Origin: Pseudomonadota bacterium
GTDB taxonomy: Bacteria; Bdellovibrionota; Bacteriovoracia; Bacteriovoracales; Bacteriovoracaceae
Direction: 5' to 3'
Assembly (NCBI GenBank): GCA_023432655.1
Contig: JAEYUK010000224.1
Coordinates: forward strand, 1-21,264
Length of the DNA: 21,264 nt
Positions within the stretch are counted from its first letter, which is position 1, and every line of letters starts with the position of its first letter. Positions 8,211 to 14,835 of the stretch are shown here, piece after piece. The position numbers were made by a program, and so were the translations under genes. The notes below the pieces were generated by a model. It worked only from the letters and a program-made list of their open reading frames with translations. It ran no database searches and was not told the DNA's origin.

Positions 8211-8253
8211 GCCAAAATGCACCTTTGACGAAAGTTTGTATCTCCATTAGCCT
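8211..8253 (+). promoter_or_regulatory. Promoter-like element upstream of the 23-codon ORF (first copy of 19-base repeat)
   Basis: The 19-base sequence GCCAAAATGCACCTTTGAC (8211-8229) ends in a -35-like TTGACG (8225-8230). A weak -10 candidate TAGCCT lies 17 bases on (8248-8253). The same 19 bases with one change precede paralog B, where they fit a good promoter, which is the reason to call a promoter here. Confidence 0.45.
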
Positions 8254-8274
8254 TAAAAAAAATGGAGAATTGCT

Positions 8275-8346
8275 ATGAATTCTGTTCTATGGGTCTGTCT
8301 CATCATGCTCTCATTTCTAATGATTAGTTTGAAGTTCATCAATTAA
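8275..8346 (+). CDS. 23-residue hydrophobic peptide ORF
   Basis: A short ORF with GGAGA (8264-8268) six bases before ATG encodes a 23-residue peptide: MNSVLWVC, a hydrophobic core rich in Leu, Ile, Met and Phe, then the lysine-bearing end SLKFIN. It would form one transmembrane helix. A promoter-like element (8211-8253) and a hairpin terminator (8365-8391) bracket it, so a short transcript of about 130-140 bases is plausible. Size and composition resemble small membrane proteins and type I toxin peptides (Ibs/Ldr-like), but no homology is claimed. It could also be a chance ORF; the ribosome binding site and flanking signals are the support. Confidence 0.45.
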   Translation: MNSVLWVCLIMLSFLMISLKFIN

Positions 8347-8364
8347 AATAAAACTGCATTTATG

Positions 8365-8397
8365 AGTGTTCCCTTGATAAAGCGGAACACTTTCTTT
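8365..8397 (+). terminator. Hairpin with T-rich tail after the 23-codon ORF
   Basis: An 8-bp perfect stem AGTGTTCC/GGAACACT (8365-8372 with 8384-8391) has an 11-base loop and is followed by TTCTTT. It begins 18 bases after the small ORF stop codon, as expected for a terminator of that transcript. Confidence 0.6.
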
Positions 8398-8548
8398 GAT
8401 CGAGAAAAAGCGTCCTTCTACATTTTTGCAATCAAATGACAGATAACAGGCATTGAAACTGAGCTTAATCTTTTGATTAAGCTGAATCCTTTCCTCTACT
8501 TATAGAGAGTAGCTATTAAACGGAGTTTAATTGCTTACTTTTTACAGT
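8398..8548. other. Non-coding stretch with several perfect inverted repeats
   Basis: No convincing gene is seen. Three inverted repeats follow closely: AGCTTAATC-TTTT-GATTAAGCT (8462-8483), CTACT-N7-AGTAG (8496-8512) and ATTAAAC-GGA-GTTTAAT (8515-8531). They lie between the terminator of the small ORF and the promoter of paralog B. They may be a structured RNA, operators for paralog B, or AT-rich chance. A 25-codon ORF from 8363 lacks a ribosome binding site and overlaps the upstream hairpin, so it was not called. Confidence 0.4.
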
Positions 8549-8591
8549 GCCAAAAAGCACCTTTGACAGCTTTTTTAATCTTCTCTAATTT
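8549..8591 (+). promoter_or_regulatory. Promoter of paralog B with second copy of the 19-base repeat
   Basis: GCCAAAAAGCACCTTTGAC (8549-8567) matches the 8211-8229 copy in 18 of 19 positions. It supplies TTGACA (8563-8568); a 17-base spacer leads to TAATTT (8586-8591). AAGGAGG (8621-8627) follows before ATG 8633. Near-consensus elements and a strong ribosome binding site suggest high expression. Confidence 0.7.
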
Positions 8592-8632
8592 CCGCTCCAT
8601 TGAAATTTTAACAACCCTTTAAGGAGGTCTTC

Positions 8633-9046
8633 ATGAAAAGTTTGATTTTAGTTGCTACTTTATTTGCTTCTTTAGCTGTTTCAGCGGGCGAGCTGAAAGT
8701 TATTGATGTGCCTTCAATGAAAATGCCAATGGGCCACATTAACACAAAATTTACTGTTGATTTCAAAGAGGGAACAGTGGGAGTTACAGCTACTCACAAG
8801 AAAACAAGACCTGGTAAACACCCACGTACTCAAGTAACGAGCTTTGAAGCAATCGTTCCTGAGTTGTCTATGGTTGGTGACGATCTTGTTCTTGATGTCG
8901 ATGGAACTTCTATCATTTGTGGAACAATGGGTGTTACGAATGTTTTTAAACTTCCGGTCTTGAAGTTAAATGGTAACTGTTCGTTAGAAACGAAAAGACC
9001 AAAAACGGCTAAGGGCAGACGTTTTCAAGTTGTTGTTAAATACTAA
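8633..9046 (+). CDS. Small secreted protein, paralog B (unknown family)
   Basis: The 137-residue protein has a signal peptide ending VSA/GE. The ten residues FASLAVSAGE around the cleavage site are identical to paralog A. Conserved blocks are VPELSM (75-80), ICGTMG with C96, PVLKLNGNC with C116, and the C-terminal GRRFQ followed by a terminal tyrosine. Two cysteines suggest one disulfide in the exported form. The mature protein is basic (many Lys/Arg) and probably a small beta-structured periplasmic or secreted protein. I recognise no family and assign no function. A strong promoter, AAGGAGG and biased codons point to abundant product. It has its own terminator, so the tandem pair is separately regulated. 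Confidence 0.88.
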   Translation: MKSLILVATLFASLAVSAGELKVIDVPSMKMPMGHINTKFTVDFKEGTVGVTATHKKTRPGKHPRTQVTSFEAIVPELSMVGDDLVLDVDGTSIICGTMGVTNVFKLPVLKLNGNCSLETKRPKTAKGRRFQVVVKY

Positions 9047-9056
9047 AATAAATAGG

Positions 9057-9080
9057 GTAGCCTCCTGGTCGGGAGGCTAC
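9057..9080. terminator. Shared terminator between convergent paralog B and mlaD
   Basis: A 9-bp stem GTAGCCTCC/GGAGGCTAC (9057-9065 with 9072-9080) lies 10 bases after paralog B and overlaps the mlaD stop codon (9077-9079). The plus side continues ttctctgattt. The minus side continues CCCTATTTATTTTAG. It can therefore serve both directions, better for mlaD. Confidence 0.8.
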
Positions 9081-9901
9081 TTCTCTGATTTCCTTTGCTC
9101 TGAATTCTTTATTGATTCCCGAATGAAATACTTAATGACTTTATTCCTTTGCGCCCCCCCGAGGAGTGCTCTAAGATCGTCATGGATACTGTCATCATAG
9201 ATCATTGAATTGAGTGTCCCGGGACCTTTTTCGACCCGGTTTAGAATCCTTTCCATAGAGGCTGAAGCGTTATTGACGTTCTTTACCATGGTTCCTAATT
9301 GAGCGGCCTTTAGTTCACTGGTCAAAGACTCTAGATTCGCTGCCGACTTATTGAGAGACTGAAAAGTTTGAACAACGGTATCCCCATTCCCCAATTTCTC
9401 CAGCACTCCATCAAGCTTGATGAGTATCTTTTCGGTGACAGAGGCAATTGAATCACTTTTATTAATGATTTGTTGGAGACCTGTTAGGTCTTCTGAAATA
9501 AGAATGTCTTTTTCGGGGTTAAACTTCGGAGCTTCTTTGGTCCCATTGTAAATTTCAACGAATTTATCTCCGACTAATCCGGCATTTGAAATGGAAACTT
9601 TGGAATCTTTTTTGATCCATTTGATTTCCTTTTCAAGCACAGTCAAAGTGATCTCTACTTCATCATCAGAGATAATGCTTACGTTTGAGACTGTTCCTAC
9701 TTTAATACCTTTCAATTCTACATAAGAACCAGGCTTAAGATTTGAGACATTGGCCACGCGGGCCCTGATATCTACTTTGGGTTCAAATAGGGAGGTCTCT
9801 TTACCGATACTCGCAACCATCACCATTAAAACTAATGTTAAAGAGGCGATAAAAATCCCTACTTTAACGAGATTAGTTTTATCTTTTCTTCTTACTCTCA
9901 T
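9077..9901 (-). CDS. mlaD: MlaD/MCE-family lipid-transport protein
   Basis: The 274-residue protein has one N-terminal transmembrane helix (about 11-32) and an MCE domain (about 40-115, with NLKPGSYVELKGIKVGTV). The C-terminal half is long and helical. MCE proteins form hexameric rings in the periplasm that pass phospholipids between membranes, driven by an MlaEF-type ABC transporter. It is longer than the roughly 180-residue E. coli MlaD, so it may form an extended channel or tether. A TTG at 9955 is in frame but lies inside mlaF. ATG 9901 has GAGG five bases upstream and begins 10 bases after the mlaF stop, so 9901 was chosen. It is the last gene of the four-gene minus-strand operon. Confidence 0.85.
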   Translation of the reverse strand: MRVRRKDKTNLVKVGIFIASLTLVLMVMVASIGKETSLFEPKVDIRARVANVSNLKPGSYVELKGIKVGTVSNVSIISDDEVEITLTVLEKEIKWIKKDSKVSISNAGLVGDKFVEIYNGTKEAPKFNPEKDILISEDLTGLQQIINKSDSIASVTEKILIKLDGVLEKLGNGDTVVQTFQSLNKSAANLESLTSELKAAQLGTMVKNVNNASASMERILNRVEKGPGTLNSMIYDDSIHDDLRALLGGAQRNKVIKYFIRESIKNSEQRKSEK

Positions 9902-9911
9902 TTTCGCCTCA

Positions 9912-10634
9912 TCATAGTAAAAAACTTTGTACAAAAGAGTCATTACTAGCTTCAAATTCTTGTACTGATCCGTTGAAAGCTATTTTCCCTTCTTTTTGTA
10001 TTAAGATTCTATCGCACACTCTTTTAGCGGTTGTAATATCATGGGTCACAAGAATCCCTGAAATTCCCTGGGCCTTGAATTTTTCAATTGTTTCTATCAC
10101 CATCTCGATATTAACGGGATCAAGACCGGCCGTTGGTTCATCAAAGAGCAGGATCTCTGGATGAAGAATCATAGAACGGGCCATACCAATGCGCTTTTGC
10201 ATTCCACCTGAAAGATCTGAGGGCATGAGATCGCGGGACTCAGTCAGATTGACCATGTCGAGGGCTTCCATGACTTTAACTTCAACTTCATCTTCAGTAA
10301 GCCGAGTATGTTCAAAGAGAGGATAGGCAAGGTTTTCGAAAACAGAAATTGAGTCAAAGAGAGCAGCATTTTGAAATGAGTAGGATATTTTCGTCCTGAT
10401 GGGATAAAGTTGTTGTTCAGTAAGAAGGTCAATTCTGTCACCATGAAAGAGAATCTCCCCTCCATCGATTTGTTCTAGGCCTATAATGGACCTTAAAAGA
10501 ACTGATTTACCTGTACCTGATCTACCTAAGAGACCGATGGTTTCCCCCGGACTGAGTGTCAAGCTTAGTCCTTGATGAATTTTTTTATCATCAAAACTCT
10601 TTCTTATATTTTTAAGTTCTAAAATATTAGTCAT
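9912..10634 (-). CDS. mlaF: ABC transporter ATPase, MlaF type
   Basis: The 240-residue cytoplasmic ATPase has Walker A GRSGTGKS (37-44), Q-loop SFQNAALFDS (86-95), signature LSGGM (141-145), Walker B ILLFDEPTAGLD (161-172) and H-loop VTHD (H198). The FQNAALFDS stretch and the position between MlaE and MlaD mark it as MlaF/TtgA2-like rather than a general ABC protein. It powers phospholipid movement by the permease. It starts five bases after the mlaE stop without a clear Shine-Dalgarno sequence, so translation is probably coupled. Confidence 0.92.
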   Translation of the reverse strand: MTNILELKNIRKSFDDKKIHQGLSLTLSPGETIGLLGRSGTGKSVLLRSIIGLEQIDGGEILFHGDRIDLLTEQQLYPIRTKISYSFQNAALFDSISVFENLAYPLFEHTRLTEDEVEVKVMEALDMVNLTESRDLMPSDLSGGMQKRIGMARSMILHPEILLFDEPTAGLDPVNIEMVIETIEKFKAQGISGILVTHDITTAKRVCDRILIQKEGKIAFNGSVQEFEASNDSFVQSFLL

Positions 10635-10639
10635 GTCGA

Positions 10640-11401
10640 TTAATCAAAAATAAGAATTAATAATTTACTAAGGAAAAAGTCAGAAATGAGAATCACGATG
10701 GAGGTCGTCACTACTACCCAAGTGGTGGCCTGTCCCACACCTTTTGTTCCTTCCTTCGTTTGGAATCCTCTATAGCAGGCGACAATTGCAATGACATAAC
10801 CGAAAAAAGCGCATTTAAACATGGCCCCAAAGACATCTGTAAGCCCTACTGAAGAGAGTACCTTGTTGATGTAGAAACCTGCCGGCATGCTAAATTCTGA
10901 ATAGGCAATGCTAAGGCCTCCAAGAATACCCATGAATGCCGAGAGGACCATTAAAAGAGGCAAAGAGAGGATGGTGGCCAAGACCCGGGGAACCACCAGG
11001 ACTCTTATCGGATTAGTGCCTAAGGCGCGAATGGCATCTATTTGCTGAGTCACATTCATAGCGCCTATCTCGGCGCTTATTCCTGAACCTATTCTTCCAG
11101 CAATGAGTAATGAAGTGAAGATTGGGGCAAGTTCTCTCATGAGAGATAAAGAGACAATCGCGGGAACATAGAGTGTTCCCCCAAATTTCGCTAGTCCATA
11201 ACCAAACTGCAGTGTCATCACAAGGCCCGTCACTACACCAATGACGATAGTAATAGAGAGCGAGCCAATACCAAGCTGGATGATCTGCTCATAGAGTCTT
11301 CCCCAATAGAAGGGACGAGTAAAGGTGCATTTTAAGAAGTCTTTACCTAAGATGGTAATCTCTCCTATGGTAGTCATGTGTTCTTTGAAATGACTGATCA
11401 T
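10640..11401 (-). CDS. mlaE: MlaE-family permease
   Basis: The 253-residue inner-membrane permease of the MlaE/YrbE family has several hydrophobic segments (about 45-75, 80-100, 140-175, 190-215 and 225-250). It contains the family core RELAPIFTSLLIAGRIGSG followed by SAEIGAM near residue 95. Together with MlaF and MlaD it forms the MCE-type phospholipid transporter. Its ATG overlaps the TGA of the upstream lipoprotein gene as ATGA, implying translational coupling. No MlaB (STAS) or MlaC gene is found in this operon. Confidence 0.93.
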   Translation of the reverse strand: MISHFKEHMTTIGEITILGKDFLKCTFTRPFYWGRLYEQIIQLGIGSLSITIVIGVVTGLVMTLQFGYGLAKFGGTLYVPAIVSLSLMRELAPIFTSLLIAGRIGSGISAEIGAMNVTQQIDAIRALGTNPIRVLVVPRVLATILSLPLLMVLSAFMGILGGLSIAYSEFSMPAGFYINKVLSSVGLTDVFGAMFKCAFFGYVIAIVACYRGFQTKEGTKGVGQATTWVVVTTSIVILISDFFLSKLLILIFD

Positions 11402-11874
11402 TTAAACACCACTGATTCTAAAAACTTCTGAAAGTCTGATTCACTCTGGATTGCCATGTCTGGATTTATTGATACAAAGTCAAAGTAACAGTTGTGTCTT
11501 CTCGTATTTAACAAGCGAAGACTGACTTTAACTCCATCTACAAATCCGGTTCCTGCTAACTGATAAGCCTCTCGATTATGGAAAGTGGTGTAGCTGCCGG
11601 AACTTGGCCAGAAACCTTTGACCGTTTTAAATGTTTTGTTGGCGAGAGTTTCAAGAGGTTCCTCTTGGAATTCCTGGCAAAAACTATTGGAAAGAAGAAT
11701 CCTTCCATCGGTATGTTCGAAAATGAAATCGGATCGTCTGTCTTTAGTCTCTTTCCAACCGGAACCAGAAAAGTTAATTGAATAATAAGTGGTCTTTGCA
11801 GACTTAGGTGCTTCACTCCCTTTTATAAAAAAAGAGCAGCTTGATAGAAATAGAAGAGCAAAGAGTATCTTCAT
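11398..11874 (-). CDS. Putative lipoprotein, first gene of the Mla operon
   Basis: The 158-residue protein has a short signal and lipobox FLSSC (C13), so it is probably membrane-anchored in the periplasm. The mature part has alternating polar and hydrophobic strands (YYSINFSGSGW, DFIFEHTDGRILLSN) and two further cysteines. No family is recognised. The ATGA overlap with mlaE and leading position in the operon suggest a role with the lipid transporter, possibly an outer-membrane or periplasmic partner in place of MlaA/MlaC; this is inference from context only. A -10-like TACAAT on the minus strand (11927-11922) lies about 50 bases upstream of the start, without a well-spaced -35. Confidence 0.72.
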   Translation of the reverse strand: MKILFALLFLSSCSFFIKGSEAPKSAKTTYYSINFSGSGWKETKDRRSDFIFEHTDGRILLSNSFCQEFQEEPLETLANKTFKTVKGFWPSSGSYTTFHNREAYQLAGTGFVDGVKVSLRLLNTRRHNCYFDFVSINPDMAIQSESDFQKFLESVVFK

Positions 11875-12105
11875 AATAAACCATTTCTCACAGGTAATTT
11901 AACCGCAGCTATATTAAGTTATTGTATTCCTTCTGAAAAAGTGGAGTATGTCAAAGCTCTGACTGAACTTTTTTGCCTATGGGAAAAATTTGTCTTTTCC
12001 AAATCAAAAATGGCGCTACAATTAATACGGTAGGTAAAAAATGACCACATGAAGTGGTCGCGGTTATGATACCGCAGCCTCGGTAAAGACAGGAAGTCTT
12101 CACGA
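11875..12105. promoter_or_regulatory. Divergent promoter region and structured leader of the flagellar operon
   Basis: This is the 231-base gap between the Mla and flagellar operons. On the plus strand TACAAT (12017-12022) is a -10 candidate with a weak -35 (TTTTCC, 11995-12000). The leader then holds GACCAC-ATGAA-GTGGTC (12043-12059), GCGGT-N6-ACCGC (12060-12075), which competes with ACCG-N6-CGGT (12071-12084), and AAGAC-AGGAA-GTCTT (12086-12100). The last puts the Shine-Dalgarno AGGAA in a hairpin loop five bases before ATG 12106. That is the arrangement of CsrA/RsmA-repressed leaders (A-GGA in a loop overlapping the ribosome site). CsrA control is inferred. Confidence 0.5.
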
Positions 12106-14802
12106 ATGAATAGATTATCAGCTTTAATTTTTACTGTGTGGGCGGCCAGCGTGGCGCTTAGCACTTCTGTATTAGCTGACATCATTAATCAAGAGAATCT
12201 TAAGACACATTTACGTTGGAACTTGGAAGTTCCACGCGATCAGTTTTATATCGTTAAACGCGGACAGACGTTATTCATTGAGACAGTGAATCTTGAATTG
12301 TACGAATACCTTTCTAAGGAAGTCGCTCGTCTTCGAGGTTATGGGCAGTATGTGGATAAAATTCACTACTCGAAAGAAGATTTCCCTGCCAAACCGGCCA
12401 CTGTCGCAGTGACGTTGAAAGATTCTTCGGTAGAGCTTTTCTCATTTTACAGAGATGCGGATAAGAAATATATCCTGGATTTCTGGATTAATGAGGACTT
12501 GTTACCAGAGAAGAAAACCGCTTACAGAGAGCCGCTGCCGGTACCGGTGGCGGCCCAATCTGTGAAAAAATCGGTCCCTTCGGCACCGGTTACGAAGAAC
12601 GCCTTACTAACTAAGAAAAGCCCGCTATTAACTGACATTGAAATTGAGAAGTCAGATGCTGTCTCTACTAAAGTAAATGCCGGCTATAGAGATTCAAGAT
12701 ATGGGGCCAGTCTCTTATGGGATTATGATCCCATGATCCCGCAGCTTGAGAAAGATATCAATCTTCAGGCCAAGACACCGGACTCGCTTTATCCCATTGA
12801 AGATCGATCGGCCCTCGATGACCCTAAAGAAGCCCATATGCAGCTTTCGATAAACTTTTATCGCGAGCAGAAGTGGGGACTTATGAATAAGTCTCTCACA
12901 CTATATAGTAAAAAGTATGGAAGGGATTCGAACTTTGTTCTGAATGAATTTCTTAAAGCGAATGCTTTGATCAAAGAGAATATCAATAAACCGAATCGTG
13001 GAATTACTCAATCTGCGATGGTTATTCTTGCCAATATCAAGGATATGACTTCTGACTATCCACTTAAGTCGGCGATCCTCAGATACTTAATTCAGTACAA
13101 CGTTAATATGAAAGATCATGTAAAGTCCCTGGAACTTGCTAAGGAACTTTATGTTGAGGCCAGAGGTGACTTCGACCAGGCAATGGTGATCCAGTCAGCT
13201 TTGACGATTCTTCATTCACTCGCTGAACTTCGTCAGGTCGCTAAGATTGAAGAATTTCTTAATGATAATAAGAAAATCGAAAGTATCCTTCCTCCGCAAA
13301 TGAGTCTGGCCTACTGGACTTTTGCCATGCTCTCCAAAGGAGAAACGAAGGATTTGATTAAGCGAGTTCGCTCAGTTGAGAAGTCCCTAGCTAAACCAAT
13401 TCATCCGGCGATCCTTTATAACCTGGGCGAGAGTTTGTTTCGTCAGGCCGACTTTGAAAATGCCATCAAAACTTATGATGAGTTTATTGCTGGTTACTCT
13501 TATCTTTTACAGGCACCACATGCTCGTTTAAGACTTGCTACCGCTTATGAGTTACTTGATCGTCCGGCCGATGAAACCTTGCTTCTGTACAAAAATGCCA
13601 TCGATCGTTCAACATCTCCAGAAATCCGCTACGAGGCTAAGCTACGATATGTGGCCATGAATTTAGTGAGAAAGCTTAGACCTTCCAAAACAGATAGAGA
13701 AAGCGAAGTCTTTCTGGAACAGTCCCCGGACGAAACGAAGGCCCTGAATCAGGAATTGAAAAAGCTCCTATGGTTAGTACGTTTGCGACTTTTCATTTCT
13801 ACTGGTGAATATGATAAGGCCTTATCTTACCTGACTTCTATTCCACTAGATGCTTTCAGACCAGCCGAACGCCGGATGTTTGAAGGCGATGGTGCAGAGA
13901 TTGTTTATGGGATCATCCAGGATGCTTACCATAAAGAAGATTACGCCAAAGTAGTTAAGATCTGGGAAACCTATAAAGACAAATATGAGACCAAGGTTGC
14001 TGGTAATATTTATATGAATTTTGTCGTTTGCGACTCTTTCATTAAGCTTGGCCTCTATCAGAGCTATGACCGTGCTCTGGCCGCTTTTAAGAGCGTTCAG
14101 AAGGAAGAGGCGCGTACATTTCCAGTTTGGGTAGACCGTTTAAAGACGACCGATCTGGGTCAGATGATAGAAGAGTTGGATCTCATCCGTCTTGTGGCCG
14201 AATCAAAATGGCCGGAAGCCGAAGCCAAGTTGGCCACTTATCCAGTGTCACTTCGGGACTCCTTGAACTATCCATACTACCGGGGAATGGTTCAGTTAAA
14301 GCAAAAAAACTACTCTGAAGCTGTCTTGGAATTTGAAAAAGTGCTGGTTAAACAAAACCCAAAAAACAAGCTTACTCCGAGACAAACAGCTGATCTTTTA
14401 ATGGGTTATGTAGAGTCGTTATATCAGTTGAAAGATCAGAATCGTTTTAAAACAGTTGTTCGGGCCCTCAATGAAGACATCAAGGAATCAAAGTCGGCAC
14501 CGATCGTGAATATTTCCGAACGCATTAACTACCTCCTCATAGAATCCTATGCGGGGGAGTCTGAGCCTGAATGGAAGGAGCTCGAAATGATGACAAAGAC
14601 GTTCCGGGAAAAATATCAAAAATCTCCTTACACTGCACGTATAAGCTATCTTTATGGGCTATCATTAATAAAGAATGCCAAAGTGCCAGAAGGTCGTGAG
14701 GTATTTACTCTGTTAACGAATGATAAAGATGTTCCTTCTCATATAAAAGAAATGTGTAGAAGCGAATTAGCAACGATAGAATTGATTGAAAAAAAATTAT
14801 AA
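12106..14802 (+). CDS. Large exported TPR-like protein heading the flagellar operon
   Basis: The 898-residue protein has a signal peptide (cleavage near VLA/DI, residue 24). A beta-rich N-terminal part (about 25-140) is followed by a proline/alanine/valine-rich linker (about 143-170). A long helical region (about 240-890) shows degenerate TPR-like pairs, for example HPAILYNLGESLFRQADFEN with AIKTYDEFIAGY, and YYRGMVQLKQKNYSEAVLEF. It should sit in the periplasm as a scaffold. Its gene is 33 bases before the next and in one run with flgB to fliI. That suggests a motor or basal-body accessory such as the periplasmic TPR protein PflA of Campylobacter, to which it is similar in size and layout. 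No sequence homology to PflA is claimed. Confidence 0.8.
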   Translation: MNRLSALIFTVWAASVALSTSVLADIINQENLKTHLRWNLEVPRDQFYIVKRGQTLFIETVNLELYEYLSKEVARLRGYGQYVDKIHYSKEDFPAKPATVAVTLKDSSVELFSFYRDADKKYILDFWINEDLLPEKKTAYREPLPVPVAAQSVKKSVPSAPVTKNALLTKKSPLLTDIEIEKSDAVSTKVNAGYRDSRYGASLLWDYDPMIPQLEKDINLQAKTPDSLYPIEDRSALDDPKEAHMQLSINFYREQKWGLMNKSLTLYSKKYGRDSNFVLNEFLKANALIKENINKPNRGITQSAMVILANIKDMTSDYPLKSAILRYLIQYNVNMKDHVKSLELAKELYVEARGDFDQAMVIQSALTILHSLAELRQVAKIEEFLNDNKKIESILPPQMSLAYWTFAMLSKGETKDLIKRVRSVEKSLAKPIHPAILYNLGESLFRQADFENAIKTYDEFIAGYSYLLQAPHARLRLATAYELLDRPADETLLLYKNAIDRSTSPEIRYEAKLRYVAMNLVRKLRPSKTDRESEVFLEQSPDETKALNQELKKLLWLVRLRLFISTGEYDKALSYLTSIPLDAFRPAERRMFEGDGAEIVYGIIQDAYHKEDYAKVVKIWETYKDKYETKVAGNIYMNFVVCDSFIKLGLYQSYDRALAAFKSVQKEEARTFPVWVDRLKTTDLGQMIEELDLIRLVAESKWPEAEAKLATYPVSLRDSLNYPYYRGMVQLKQKNYSEAVLEFEKVLVKQNPKNKLTPRQTADLLMGYVESLYQLKDQNRFKTVVRALNEDIKESKSAPIVNISERINYLLIESYAGESEPEWKELEMMTKTFREKYQKSPYTARISYLYGLSLIKNAKVPEGREVFTLLTNDKDVPSHIKEMCRSELATIELIEKKL

Positions 14803-14835
14803 AACAAACCAATCTAACAACGGACAGGAGGTCTA

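Noticed and set aside
8363..8438. 25-codon ORF from ATG 8363
   Set aside because: There is no ribosome binding site, and its start lies within the terminator hairpin of the preceding small ORF.
12011..12026. Sigma-54 promoter before the TPR gene (TGGCGC at 12011)
   Set aside because: The -24 half is plausible, but the -12 half reads TTAAT without the invariant GC. A TACAAT -10 box explains the site as well.
12041..12105. Known riboswitch such as a c-di-GMP (GEMM) aptamer in the flagellar leader
   Set aside because: The paired elements do not match the GEMM core or other classes I can recall, so only unnamed hairpins are reported.
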